Positions 1 to 7,498 of a stretch of 37,038 nt of DNA are shown here, in pieces (within the stretch, counting starts at the first letter, position 1; each line of letters opens with the position of its first letter). Source of the stretch: Pseudonocardia terrae (GTDB taxonomy: Bacteria > Actinomycetota > Actinomycetes > Mycobacteriales > Pseudonocardiaceae); assembly GCF_021343995.1 (NCBI RefSeq), contig NZ_JAJTTE010000064.1, positions 1 to 37,038 of the forward strand. The letters run 5' to 3'. Under the pieces are notes generated by a model. It saw only the letters and a program-made list of their open reading frames with translations, made no database searches and was not told the DNA's origin. A program made the translations under genes and the position numbers.

Positions 1-244
1 CGGGGTCGCCGGAGAGCCCGGCGGGCGCCGTCGGTTCGGGACCGGGCGTGGGCTCAGGTCGTGCGGGCCCGGGCCCGGGCCTGGGCGCGTCGCCGTCGTC
101 GGGGCTCGGGCGGGTGGGGCGGCGGCGGCCCGTCTGCCAGGGCGTGTCGCTCGGAGCCCGCTGCTCGGGGGCGGGCGTGCCGCGGAGGAAGGGCAGCAGG
201 CCGACCCACCGGACGAGCACGTCGGCGCGGTGGACGTCGGCCAT
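1..244 (-). CDS. Partial hypothetical protein (N-terminal 81 residues, runs off window)
   Basis: The reverse strand is open from an ATG at 244 to the window edge with no stop. The first residues read MADVHRADVLVRWVGLLPFL, then the chain becomes rich in Pro, Gly and charged residues. I recognise no family. Codon third positions are almost all G or C in this frame, as in neighbouring genes. Start support comes from a TACGAT hexamer at 253-258, eight bases upstream, which fits leaderless transcription. No ribosome binding site is visible. It lies downstream of the penicillin-binding protein gene on the same strand, but the 140-bp gap with three dyads suggests its own promoter. It could be a spurious GC-rich frame; the full 3' part is needed to decide. 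Confidence 0.5.
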   Translation of the reverse strand, partial: MADVHRADVLVRWVGLLPFLRGTPAPEQRAPSDTPWQTGRRRPTRPSPDDGDAPRPGPGPARPEPTPGPEPTAPAGLSGDP

Positions 245-252
245 GGGCGCCG

Positions 253-258
253 ATCGTA
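253..258 (-). promoter_or_regulatory. Putative -10 box of leaderless promoter
   Basis: TACGAT reads on the reverse strand eight bases before the ATG at 244. It fits the actinobacterial TAnnnT -10 pattern with transcription starting at or next to the start codon. No clear -35 is seen. Confidence 0.4.
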
Positions 259-262
259 GAGC

Positions 263-276
263 CGATCGCGCGATCG
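263..276. promoter_or_regulatory. 14-bp perfect palindrome, operator candidate
   Basis: CGATCGCGCGATCG is exactly self-complementary. It sits just upstream of the putative -10 box of the partial reverse-strand gene, where a regulator would contact the promoter. CG-rich palindromes arise by chance in this genome, so the position is the main support. Confidence 0.4.
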
Positions 277-303
277 CACCCGCTGCCGCGACGGCGCGTC
301 ACC

Positions 304-329
304 CGCGCACTGTGGAACCACAACGCGCG
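304..329. promoter_or_regulatory. Inverted repeat with 12-nt arms
   Basis: Left arm CGCGCACTGTGG (304-315) and right arm CCACAACGCGCG (318-329) pair at 10 of 12 positions around a two-base centre. It lies between the PBP gene and the partial downstream gene. A two-base loop is too short for a good terminator hairpin, so a protein-binding dyad is more likely. Confidence 0.45.
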
Positions 330-346
330 TTCCGGCCGCTCGAAAA

Positions 347-368
347 CGCGTTATGGATCCATAGCGCG
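347..368. promoter_or_regulatory. 22-bp palindrome centred on GGATCC
   Basis: CGCG-TTATGG-ATCC-ATAGCGCG is self-complementary except for one pair, which would be a G-U wobble in RNA. It starts 17 bases downstream of the PBP stop codon (reverse strand). It could be an operator for the next gene or part of a termination signal. It is notably AT-richer than its surroundings. Confidence 0.45.
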
Positions 369-384
369 CAATCGGCCCGCCGCG

Positions 385-2844
385 CTACTGGCCGGGGGCA
401 CCCTGGTCGCCGCCGTTGTCGGGCTGGTCGCCGCCCTGCGGTGGCTGACCGCCCTGCGGCGGTCGGCCCTCCTGGCTCGGCGGGGCGGGCTGGCCCGGCG
501 CCCGGCCCTCGGGGGCGGCGGGCGGCGCGGGCACGGTCCCGCTGCTGACCTGCAGCGTGATCTGCTCACCGGGCAGCGCCGTGCCCCGCGGGCTCTGCCC
601 GACGACCGTGCCCCGGGTGGCGAGGTTGTCGACGGTCCGCGTGGTGACCGTCCAGCCCGCCCGCTCGAGGAATGCGCGCGCGTCGTTCTGGCCGCGACCG
701 ACGACGTCGGGCACCCGGCTCTCCGCGCCGCCGGTCAGGTACCGGTCGTCCGTCGGCGGCAGCGGCAGCACCGGCGTGCCGTCGACCATCGGCTTCACCG
801 CGCCGAACCAGGTCTCCGCCGGCGTCTTGCCGCCGAAGATGTTGCCGCTGCGGCAGGCGAAGGGGGCGCCGGCGCCGTCGCACAGCGGCCGGGGCGAGTT
901 CGAGTTGTCGAAGGTGATCACCGAGCCGGCCAGGTTCGGCAGGATCCCGACGAAGGCCGCCGACTTGTGCTGCTGCGTCGTGCCCGTCTTGCCGCCCATG
1001 GGCCGGTCCCAGCCGACCTGCCGCGCCGCGGCGGCGGACGTGCCCATCTGATCGTCCTTGCTCAGGCCGGTGAACAGGGTGTTGGCCAGCGCGGGTTCGA
1101 GGACCTGCTCACACGGGGCCTCGGTGAGCGGCACCGGGTTGCCGGCCGCGTCGGTGATCGACTCGATCGGGGTGGGCGGACACCACTTGCCCGAGCTGGC
1201 GATGGTGGCGCCGACGTTGGCGAGCTCGAGCACGCTCGTCGGCGTGACGCCCAGGGTGAACGACGCCAGCCGCTGCGCCTTGGTGACCTCGGCGATCGAG
1301 CGGTCCGTCCGGCGCCCGGTGCCCGGGTCGACGAACGGGGTCGTGGCCAGCGACTTCATGCCCATCCGGACCGCCATGTCGACGACGTCCGGGACGCCGG
1401 TGAACTCCTCGAGCTTGATGAACGCGGTGTTCGGCGAGGTGGCCAGCGCGTCCTGCAGCGTCATCCGCTCCGGGTAGTTGCCGGCGTTGGCCACGGGGAT
1501 GGGCCGCCCGCCGCCGTCGAGATAGATCGGTGACGCGTAGCCGCTCGGCGGGACGGACATCTGGTAGTTGATGCCGAGGCCCTTCTCCAGCGCCGTGGCC
1601 GCGGTGAAGATCTTGTAGACCGAGCCGGCACCGAGGTTGACCGGCTCGTACGGCAGCCCGTAGCTGGTCTGCATCGCGTCGGCGTCGAGCCCGAAGGTCC
1701 GGCTCGAGGCCAGGGCGAGGACCTTGTGCGCGTCCTGCCCCGGCTCGACCAGGGACATGACGTTGGCGACGTTGGGCTGGGTCGGCGGGACCTCGGCGTC
1801 GAGCGAGGCCTTCATCCTGGCGAGCTTGTCCCGGTCCAGCGTCGTCTTGATCGTGTAGCCGCCGCGGGCGATCTGCTCGGTGGAGAAGCCCGCCTCGGTG
1901 AGGTACTGGGTGACGTACTTGCAGAAGAACCCGGCGTCGCCGGCGCCGATGCATCCGTTGGGCCGCGTGTTCAGCGGGCTGACGATCCCGAGCGGCTCGG
2001 CCGCCGCGGAGCGCGCCTGCGACTCGTCGATCATCCCCTGGTCGCGCATCTGCGCGATGACGACGTTGCGCCGGTCGAGTGCGGCCTGCGGGTTCTGCAC
2101 CGGGTCGGTCGCCGCGGTGCTGCGGACCATGCCCGCGAGCAGCGCGGACTGGGCCACCGTGAGCTTCTTGGCGCTGGTGTTGAAGTACGTGCGCGCGGCG
2201 CTCTCGATGCCGTAGGCCCCGTTGCCCCAGAACACGATGTTGAGGTAGCGGGTGAGGATCTCCTCCTTGCTCAGCTGGCGCTCCAGCTGCAGGGCGATCC
2301 GCGCCTCCTTGAGCTTGCGCGCCGGCGTCTGCTCGGTGGCCTTGAGCCGCTCCGCCTCGGTCTGCGCCTCGACGTAGAGCGTGTAGTTCTTCACGTACTG
2401 CTGGGTGAGCGTGGAGGCGCCCTGCACGACGTCGCCCGACGCCGAGTTGGCGACCACCGCGCGGATGGTGCCCTGCCAGTCGACGCCCTGGTGCTCGTAG
2501 AAGCGGCGGTCCTCGATCGCGACCATCGCGGCCTTCATCGCGGGCGAGATCTCGTCCGCGGAGACCTGCGTGCGGTTCTGGTCGAAGACGTAGGCGATCG
2601 GCTGCCCCGCGTTGTCGGTGAGCGTGGTGGCCAGCGGCAGGCCGCCCTCGACCAGGCTCGACGACGTGGAGTTGACGCTGTCCCCCGCATCGTTGCTGAC
2701 CAGCCCGACCCCCGCGACGAACGGGAAGGCCATCCCCGCCGTGACGACGCCGGCGAGCAGGCAGAGGCCCAGCAGCAGGCCGACCGGCCGGGCCAGGTGA
2801 CGGGGAGGAGCCACGGACGGAAAGGGTAGCCGGACCGGCGTCAC
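385..2844 (-). CDS. ponA2: Class A penicillin-binding protein with PASTA domain (PonA2 type)
   Basis: Bifunctional peptidoglycan glycosyltransferase/transpeptidase anchored in the membrane. With the GTG start at 2844 it has 819 residues, close to M. tuberculosis PonA2. A membrane segment lies at about residues 20-43. The GT51 domain carries the EDRRFYEH motif with catalytic Glu at about 111, then QGASTLTQQ and a long helical section. The transpeptidase domain has SVYK (Ser about 408), SPN (about 470) and KTGT (about 619). One PASTA domain (about 710-770) precedes a Pro/Gly/Gln-rich tail. The frame is open further upstream, but that would run into the whiB4 gene. AGAAGG directly abuts the GTG, so the exact start is uncertain. 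The divergent pairing with whiB4 is the arrangement known in mycobacteria. Confidence 0.93.
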   Translation of the reverse strand: MTPVRLPFPSVAPPRHLARPVGLLLGLCLLAGVVTAGMAFPFVAGVGLVSNDAGDSVNSTSSSLVEGGLPLATTLTDNAGQPIAYVFDQNRTQVSADEISPAMKAAMVAIEDRRFYEHQGVDWQGTIRAVVANSASGDVVQGASTLTQQYVKNYTLYVEAQTEAERLKATEQTPARKLKEARIALQLERQLSKEEILTRYLNIVFWGNGAYGIESAARTYFNTSAKKLTVAQSALLAGMVRSTAATDPVQNPQAALDRRNVVIAQMRDQGMIDESQARSAAAEPLGIVSPLNTRPNGCIGAGDAGFFCKYVTQYLTEAGFSTEQIARGGYTIKTTLDRDKLARMKASLDAEVPPTQPNVANVMSLVEPGQDAHKVLALASSRTFGLDADAMQTSYGLPYEPVNLGAGSVYKIFTAATALEKGLGINYQMSVPPSGYASPIYLDGGGRPIPVANAGNYPERMTLQDALATSPNTAFIKLEEFTGVPDVVDMAVRMGMKSLATTPFVDPGTGRRTDRSIAEVTKAQRLASFTLGVTPTSVLELANVGATIASSGKWCPPTPIESITDAAGNPVPLTEAPCEQVLEPALANTLFTGLSKDDQMGTSAAAARQVGWDRPMGGKTGTTQQHKSAAFVGILPNLAGSVITFDNSNSPRPLCDGAGAPFACRSGNIFGGKTPAETWFGAVKPMVDGTPVLPLPPTDDRYLTGGAESRVPDVVGRGQNDARAFLERAGWTVTTRTVDNLATRGTVVGQSPRGTALPGEQITLQVSSGTVPAPPAAPEGRAPGQPAPPSQEGRPPQGGQPPQGGDQPDNGGDQGAPGQ

Positions 2845-2921
2845 CCTTCTGTCAGGTTGAGTAGTTCTGCGTGGTGTCGGGCGGAACCGCTCGCTCGCAG
2901 AATCCGTCCCAGTTGCCGTAC

Positions 2922-2940
2922 GCGGGCCGCGCGGGCCCGC
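2922..2940. other. Small inverted repeat in the ponA2-whiB4 intergenic region
   Basis: GCGGGCC (2922-2928) and GGCCCGC (2934-2940) can pair around GCGCG. The stem ends ten bases before the strong GGAGGAG ribosome binding site of whiB4 and could form in its leader RNA. It is GC-rich enough to be chance. Confidence 0.3.
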
Positions 2941-2957
2941 CCGGGGCGGAGGAGAGA

Positions 2958-3380
2958 ATGGTGGACGCACGCACCGCGAGCAGGTGGAACTGGCGGATCG
3001 CCGCCCGTTGCCGCACCGCCGACGCCGAGGAGCTGTTCGTGCGCGGCGCCGAGCAGCGGCGGGCCCGGCAGTTCTGCGCGACGTGCCCGGTCCGCACGGA
3101 GTGCCTCGCGCACGCGCTCGACGAGCGGGTGGAGTTCGGGGTGTGGGGCGGGACGACCGAGCGGGAGCGGCGCGCGTTGCTGCGCTCGCGGCCCGGGGTG
3201 CGGTCGTGGGCGGAGCTGTTGCGGGCCGCGAGGGCGGAGCACTACGCCGCGGGCGCGACGGAGGTGCCGGCCGAGTCGGCGGAGTCGGCGGAGTCGGCGG
3301 CGGAGGAGTCGGCGGCGGAGGAGTCGGCCGCGGCCATGGCGGACCTGCTGCCGCCGCCCGACCAGCGAGCCGCCTGCTGA
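2958..3380 (+). CDS. whiB4: WhiB-family Fe-S transcription regulator (WhiB4 type)
   Basis: Actinobacterial iron-sulfur redox-sensing regulator. Starting at the ATG at 2958, preceded by GGAGGAGAG, it has 140 residues. The four cluster ligands are Cys18, Cys40, Cys43 and Cys49 (C-x2-C-x5-C preceded by a lone Cys). The GVWGG turn is at 61-65, followed by a basic segment (RERRALLRSRP) thought to bind DNA. The first 95 residues match the family's normal size. The tail from about residue 100 is an unusual Glu/Ser/Ala repeat region. It is divergent from the ponA2-type gene, which is the main reason for the WhiB4 assignment. In mycobacteria WhiB4 acts in the oxidative stress response; that role is carried over by homology only. 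Confidence 0.9.
   Translation: MVDARTASRWNWRIAARCRTADAEELFVRGAEQRRARQFCATCPVRTECLAHALDERVEFGVWGGTTERERRALLRSRPGVRSWAELLRAARAEHYAAGATEVPAESAESAESAAEESAAEESAAAMADLLPPPDQRAAC
3273..3332 (+). repeat. Tandem repeats coding the acidic WhiB4 tail
   Basis: Three exact copies of GAGTCGGCG (3273-3281, 3282-3290, 3291-3299) are followed by two GCGGAGGAGTCGGC-type copies. They code for AES, AES, AES, AAEES, AAEES. Repeat slippage would keep the frame because all units are multiples of three. Confidence 0.8.
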
Positions 3381-3390
3381 TTCTGCGAAG

Positions 3391-3396
3391 TACCGT
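3391..3396 (+). promoter_or_regulatory. Putative -10 box for the methyltransferase gene
   Basis: TACCGT, the same hexamer seen before two other genes in this window, lies 35 bases before the GTG at 3432. The distance implies a short leader containing the GGAGG ribosome binding site. Confidence 0.35.
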
Positions 3397-3431
3397 GGAC
3401 GGGCCCGCACCACCCAGCCCGGAGGACGACC

Positions 3432-4121
3432 GTGATCTCGATCGGTGGGGTGGACCTCGTGGCGGGCCTGTACCGCCGCTACGCCGCCGACCTCGTCGAG
3501 GTCGTGGAGCGGCAGCGGGCGGTGACGACCGACGCCCGGTGCCGCCCGGGCCTCGACGACCTCGAGGCCGAGATCACCTATCTCCTGCTGCGGCAACTGC
3601 GGCCCGAGCACGTGGTGGAGATCGGCACCTCCGCCGGCCGGACCACGTCGTGGCTGCTCAGCGCGCTGCGGGACAACGGGAGCGGTCGCCTGGTGTCCTT
3701 TCGTCGGGCCCCCCGCCCGTCGAACGTGCCGGACGAGCTGGCCGCGGACCGCTGGACCGTGTACACCGGCGACGTCCGGGCCCGGATCGAGGCGCTGCCC
3801 GAGACCACCGACTATCTGCTGCTCGACGCCGCGCACACCGCGCGGTTCGGGCGCTGGTACGTGCGGACCGTGTTCCCGCGGCTGGCCTCGGGGACGCCGG
3901 TGGGGGTGCACGAGGTCTACCGGGGCCGCTCGGCGTGGGTCCGGCGCGAGGGCGGCGTGGTGCTCGACTGGCTCGCCGAGCGGGACGTCCCGCATTTCAC
4001 CGTGGCCCGGCGCCGGGTGCCGCAGATCGTCGCCGCGCTGACCGACCTGCGCCGCGAGCTCGGTGTCGGCGACGCACGCGGGCCCGGGACGAACCCGATG
4101 ATCTGGTTCGAAATGCCGTAG
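3432..4121 (+). CDS. Class I SAM-dependent methyltransferase-like protein
   Basis: A 229-residue protein starting at GTG with CCCGGAGG seven bases upstream. The motif VVEIGTSAGRTTS at about 61-73 is the glycine-rich SAM-binding loop of class I methyltransferases, and TDYLLLDAAHT (about 124-134) resembles the acidic end of strand 4 or 5 with the D-x-x-H seen in the Methyltransf_24 group. The C-terminal half keeps a hydrophobic Rossmann-like pattern ending in MIWFEMP. The substrate is unknown. It stands between whiB4 and the DUF3618 gene on the same strand but has its own ribosome binding site and possibly its own promoter. The fold is fairly secure; actual methyltransferase activity is an inference. 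Confidence 0.7.
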   Translation: MISIGGVDLVAGLYRRYAADLVEVVERQRAVTTDARCRPGLDDLEAEITYLLLRQLRPEHVVEIGTSAGRTTSWLLSALRDNGSGRLVSFRRAPRPSNVPDELAADRWTVYTGDVRARIEALPETTDYLLLDAAHTARFGRWYVRTVFPRLASGTPVGVHEVYRGRSAWVRREGGVVLDWLAERDVPHFTVARRRVPQIVAALTDLRRELGVGDARGPGTNPMIWFEMP

Positions 4122-4201
4122 GCGGTGCTGCGCCGATCGGGTGCGGGAGGTGTGGCCGCGTCGGCACCGGTCATTCCCTCGACAGACCGAAGGGGTGTGC
4201 C

Positions 4202-4522
4202 ATGGCCGATCCGCAGGAGGACGACCGCCCGGTCGTCGACGGGACCCACGCGACGTCGAAGGAGCTGCGTGCCGAGGTCGAGCGCCTGACCGAGGACCAT
4301 CGGCAGGAGGTCGACGAGCTGCGCGACGACATCGGCGCGACCGTGCACGAGCTGGCCGGACGCCTCGACGTGCCCGCCCGCGCCCGGTCCCGGCTGCGGA
4401 GCGTCCCGCCGGCCGCGTGGGCCGGCGCCGCGGGTGCGGCCGCCGGCGCCACGGGGCTGGTCGTGCTGCTCAAGGCCCGCCGGAACGCCTCGACCCGCCG
4501 GTCGAAGCGCCGCCGACGGTAG
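4202..4522 (+). CDS. DUF3618 family small membrane-associated protein
   Basis: A 106-residue protein from ATG at 4202. The middle (about 30-60) contains LRAEVERLTEDHRQEVDELR followed by RDDIGATVHELAGRLDV, the DUF3618 signature. A hydrophobic stretch of Ala/Gly/Val residues at about 73-89 is a likely single membrane span. The end is a run of Lys/Arg residues that would face the cytoplasm. The first 55 residues are strongly charged and probably helical, perhaps a coiled coil. Function is unknown; family members are often found beside phage-holin-like or membrane stress proteins, which is not the case here. Its stop lies 12 bases from the stop of the convergent ATPase gene. Confidence 0.75.
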   Translation: MADPQEDDRPVVDGTHATSKELRAEVERLTEDHRQEVDELRDDIGATVHELAGRLDVPARARSRLRSVPPAAWAGAAGAAAGATGLVVLLKARRNASTRRSKRRRR

Positions 4523-4534
4523 AAGGCCCGGCCC

Positions 4535-5710
4535 TCAGCGGAGCTGGTGCACCGTGCCGGTGGCGGGTGGGGGCAGCTCGTCCTCCGCGGCCAGCCGCTC
4601 GCCGACCTCGCGGAGGCCCTCGAGGTCGCTGATGTCGCCGGCGACGGCCGGCACCCGCACCACCGGCACGCTCGGGTGGGCGCCGGAGAAGCGGGCGAGC
4701 AGCCGCTCCTCGCGCTCGGCGAGGTCCACCCGGTCGGCGTGCAACCGCAGGACCGCGCCGGCCAGCCGGGACGACCCGGCGTTCTCCGCGGCCGTGCGTG
4801 CCCGGGCGGCCGACAGCGGCGCCAGCACGGGGTGCGTCCGGTTGAGGACGAGCCCGGCGAGCGGCATCTCCTCGCCGGCCAGCCGGTCGACGAAGTACGC
4901 GGCCTCGCGCAGGGCGTCGGGTTCCGGGGCGGCGACGACCAGGAAGGACGTCCCGGGCGAGCGCAGCAGCTCGTAGGTCTTCGTCGCGCGCTCGCGGAAG
5001 CCGCCGAACATGGTGTCGAAGGCCTGGACGAACGCCGACGCGTCGGCCAGCAGCTGCCCGCCGAGGATCGTCGACACGGCCTTCGCGAACAGCCCGAACC
5101 CGGCCCCGACGATCTTGCGCAGGCCCCGGCCGCCCGCCCGCGCCGGCGAGCTGAGCAGCCGGATCATGCGGCCGTCGAGGAAGGTCGACATGCGCTGCGG
5201 CGCGTCCAGGAAGTCCAGCGCGGACCGCGACGGCGGGGTGTCGACCACGATCAGGTCCCACTCGCCGCGGGCGCAGAGCTGCCCCAGCTTCTCCATCGCC
5301 ATGTACTCCTGCGTGCCGGAGAACGAGCTGGAGATCGTCTGGTAGAAGGGGTTCGCGATGATCTTCTCGGCCCGGTCCGGGGTCGAGTGGGCGTACACCA
5401 TCTCGTCGAAGGTGCGGCGCATGTCCAGCATCATCGCCTGCAGCGAGCCGCCCTTCGCGGACCCGTCGAGGCCCGGGACGGAGCCGGGGTCGTTGCTCAG
5501 CTCGTCCAGGCCGAGGGCCTGGGCCAGCCGCTTCGCCGGGTCGATCGTGAGGACCACGACGGTGCGGCCGCGCTCGGCCGCGCGCAGGGCCAGCGCCGCG
5601 GCCGTGGTCGTCTTGCCGACGCCGCCGGAGCCGCAGCAGACGACGATCCGGGTGTCCGGGTCGTCGATCAGGGCGTCGGCGTCGAGCACGGGCGGGGTGG
5701 CCGGGCTCAT
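4535..5710 (-). CDS. ArsA/GET3-type ATPase, second subunit (Rv3680-like)
   Basis: A 391-residue P-loop ATPase of the ArsA/Get3 anion-transporter-ATPase family. The nucleotide loop reads CGSGGVGKTTT at about 26-36, the switch region VVDTPPSRSALDF lies about 150 residues later, and there is a long helical C-terminal half. The signature first lysine of the deviant Walker A motif (GKGG) is replaced by Ser (GSGG). The ATG at 5710 overlaps the TGA of the upstream partner by four bases, so the two are translationally coupled. In M. tuberculosis the orthologous pair Rv3679-Rv3680 forms a heteromeric ATPase linked to survival of toxic metabolites and envelope-active drugs. No membrane partner is encoded nearby. 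Confidence 0.9.
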   Translation of the reverse strand: MSPATPPVLDADALIDDPDTRIVVCCGSGGVGKTTTAAALALRAAERGRTVVVLTIDPAKRLAQALGLDELSNDPGSVPGLDGSAKGGSLQAMMLDMRRTFDEMVYAHSTPDRAEKIIANPFYQTISSSFSGTQEYMAMEKLGQLCARGEWDLIVVDTPPSRSALDFLDAPQRMSTFLDGRMIRLLSSPARAGGRGLRKIVGAGFGLFAKAVSTILGGQLLADASAFVQAFDTMFGGFRERATKTYELLRSPGTSFLVVAAPEPDALREAAYFVDRLAGEEMPLAGLVLNRTHPVLAPLSAARARTAAENAGSSRLAGAVLRLHADRVDLAEREERLLARFSGAHPSVPVVRVPAVAGDISDLEGLREVGERLAAEDELPPPATGTVHQLR

Positions 5711-6711
5711 CGGCGCACCCCCTGCTCGCACAGGTGCTCGGCCAGCTCGTAGAGGGCGCCGAGATCGACCCCGCCGAGCAGCTGCGGCAGCTCCAGCCGC
5801 GCGATGTCCCCGCTCTCCCGGGTCAGCCGGTCCCCGGCGGCCGCCTCGGCGGCGACCCGGACGGCGTGCTCGACGGTCTCGGCCACCAGCCCGTCGATCA
5901 CCTCCGGCGGCAGGTCGAGGCCGGCGGTGGCGAGGCCGCTGCGGACGCGCCCGGCGTCGACCCGGCCGTGCGCGGCGGAGGCCACCGAGCGGTCCGGGAG
6001 CCACTGTTCGCGTACCCGGTTGACGACGATCGAGCCGACCCTCAGGTCCGAGGCCTGCAGCTCGCGCACGGCGTCGAGCGTCTCGGTCACCGGCAGGTCC
6101 TCCAGCAGCGTGACCAGGTGGACCATCGTGCGGTCCGAGTGCAACAGCTCGACCACGCCCTCGGCCTGGCTGTGGATCGGGCCGGTGCGGGCGAGCTCGG
6201 CCATGGCCCGGGTGACGTCGAGGAACGTCACCAGGCGGCCGGTGGGCGGGGCGTCGAGGACGACGGCGTCGTAGACCGGAGCGCCGTTCTCCCGGCGCGA
6301 GACCGTCTCCTTGACCTTGCCGGTCAGCAGTACGTCCCGCAGGCCGGGCGCGAGCGTGGTGGCGAACTCGACCGCGCCCATCTTGCGCAGGGTCCGGCCG
6401 GCCACACCCAGCTTGTAGAACATCTCGAAGTACTCGAGCAGGGCCTCCTCGGCGTCGACGGCGAGCGCGCGGACCTCGCCGCCGCCCGGCGCGACGGCGA
6501 TCCGGCGCTCCTCGTAGGGCAGTGGGGCGGTGTCGAAGACCTGGGCGATGCCCTGCCGGCCCTCGACCTCCACGAGCAGGGTCCGGCGGCCGCGCGACGC
6601 GAGCGCCAGGGCCAGCGCCGCCGCCACCGTCGTCTTGCCCGTCCCGCCCTTGCCCGAGACCACGTGCAGTCGGGCCGCCCACGGATCGGCGGCCCCGGCG
6701 GATGACGTCAC
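5707..6711 (-). CDS. ArsA/GET3-type ATPase, first subunit (Rv3679-like)
   Basis: A 334-residue P-loop ATPase with the complete deviant Walker A loop GKGGTGKTT at about 20-28, including the intermonomer signature lysine. The DAPPTGRLV switch motif is at about 153-161. It is the first gene of a two-gene operon, overlapping the second ATPase gene by the sequence ATGA. The GTG at 6711 has no ribosome binding site. A TACGCT box ends six bases before it, so a leaderless transcript is likely. It diverges from the DUF4177-RidA genes, as in mycobacteria, so the two units share a 155-bp control region. Expected to act in the cytoplasm as a heterodimer. Confidence 0.9.
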   Translation of the reverse strand: MTSSAGAADPWAARLHVVSGKGGTGKTTVAAALALALASRGRRTLLVEVEGRQGIAQVFDTAPLPYEERRIAVAPGGGEVRALAVDAEEALLEYFEMFYKLGVAGRTLRKMGAVEFATTLAPGLRDVLLTGKVKETVSRRENGAPVYDAVVLDAPPTGRLVTFLDVTRAMAELARTGPIHSQAEGVVELLHSDRTMVHLVTLLEDLPVTETLDAVRELQASDLRVGSIVVNRVREQWLPDRSVASAAHGRVDAGRVRSGLATAGLDLPPEVIDGLVAETVEHAVRVAAEAAAGDRLTRESGDIARLELPQLLGGVDLGALYELAEHLCEQGVRR

Positions 6712-6717
6712 GCCACC

Positions 6718-6723
6718 AGCGTA
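6718..6723 (-). promoter_or_regulatory. Putative -10 box of leaderless ArsA operon promoter
   Basis: TACGCT on the reverse strand ends six bases before the GTG start at 6711. This matches TAnnnT and the spacing expected for a leaderless mRNA. Confidence 0.5.
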
Positions 6724-6852
6724 CGGAGCGGTGCGGCGAGCGGCCCGCCCAACCGGACCGGTCCCGTCGCCCGCTTCCCGCCGATCCGTCCGGGGACGCC
6801 CGCTCGTCGCACTGTGGGCCGTCCGACCCGCTACCGGGTGACGGCGCCGGGC

Positions 6853-6858
6853 TACAGT
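6853..6858 (+). promoter_or_regulatory. Putative -10 box of leaderless DUF4177-RidA promoter
   Basis: TACAGT ends eight bases before the ATG at 6867. There is no purine-rich ribosome binding site in between, so transcription probably begins at or beside the start codon. Confidence 0.5.
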
Positions 6859-6866
6859 CCCGGCCC

Positions 6867-7043
6867 ATGACCTCCCCGGCCGTCACCAGGTGGGAATACC
6901 TGAACGCCCCGCTGCTGATCCACAACACCAAGGCGATCCTCGACAACTTCGGCCGGGACGGCTGGGAGCTGGTCTCGGTCGTCCCCGGCGCGACGCCGGA
7001 GAACCTGATCGCGTTCTTCAAGCGCCCGGTGCCGCAGTCGTGA
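6867..7043 (+). CDS. DUF4177 domain protein
   Basis: A 58-residue protein, the size of a bare DUF4177 domain. It has the family pattern WEY near the start (residues 8-10), FGRDGWELVSV (about 28-38) and a closing strand with FFKR. Function is unknown. Family members are small antiparallel-sheet proteins. It overlaps the RidA gene by four bases (GTGA), indicating coupled translation. A homologous small gene occupies the same place in mycobacterial genomes (Rv3678A by memory). The ATG at 6867 is chosen because it lies eight bases after a good -10 box and the domain begins immediately after it; the longer upstream frame overlaps the divergent ATPase gene. Confidence 0.85.
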   Translation: MTSPAVTRWEYLNAPLLIHNTKAILDNFGRDGWELVSVVPGATPENLIAFFKRPVPQS

Positions 7044-7498
7044 CCTCGCCCACGCAGCGGCTGACCGAGCTCGGCCTCGAGCTGCCCACCGTGGCGGCCC
7101 CCGCCGGCTCCTACATCCCGGCCAAGGCGTCGGGTTCGCTCGTCTTCACCGCGGGGCAGGTGCCCTTCGTCGACGGCAAGCTGCCCAAGACCGGCAAGGT
7201 CGGCGCCGAGGTCACCGCCGAGGAGGCGAAGGACCTCGCCCGGATCTGCGCGCTGAACGCGCTCGCCGCCGTCGACGCGCTCGTCGGGCTGGACAACGTC
7301 AAGGGCGTGGTCAAGGTCGTCGGGTTCGTGGCCTCCGCGCCCGGCTTCGGCGGCCAGCCCGGCGTGATCAACGGCGCGTCGGACCTGCTCGCCGAGGTGT
7401 TCGGCGACTCGGGCACGCACGCCCGCTCCGCCGTCGGCGTCGCCGAGCTGCCGATCGACGCCCCGGTGGAGGTCGAGCTGATCGTCGAGGTCGCGTAG
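7040..7498 (+). CDS. RidA/YjgF/YER057c/UK114 family protein
   Basis: A 152-residue member of the Rid superfamily, whose best known members hydrolyse reactive enamine/imine intermediates. Visible family features are the strand FTAGQVP at about 34-40, the helix with NALAAVDALVG and LDNVKGVVKVVGFV (about 74-96), and the C-terminal ARSAVGVAELPIDAPVEVELIVEV. In RidA the strand position before VGV holds an essential Arg (R105 in E. coli); here the Arg of ARSAVG (about 132) fits. The sequence is closer to the mycobacterial Rv3678c group than to E. coli RidA, so deaminase activity is not certain. It starts at GTG inside the end of the DUF4177 gene and shares its last base with the next gene. Confidence 0.85.
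   Translation: MTSPTQRLTELGLELPTVAAPAGSYIPAKASGSLVFTAGQVPFVDGKLPKTGKVGAEVTAEEAKDLARICALNALAAVDALVGLDNVKGVVKVVGFVASAPGFGGQPGVINGASDLLAEVFGDSGTHARSAVGVAELPIDAPVEVELIVEVA

Noticed and set aside
61..1533. 490-codon forward frame over the PBP gene
   Set aside because: It is antisense to a clear PBP with all catalytic motifs; its peptide is Arg/Gly-rich without features.
4535..7420. 961-codon reverse frame that would fuse the second ATPase to upstream sequence
   Set aside because: The family sequence begins at the ATG at 5710, which overlaps the first ATPase stop. The upstream extension is a shadow of the first ATPase and RidA genes.
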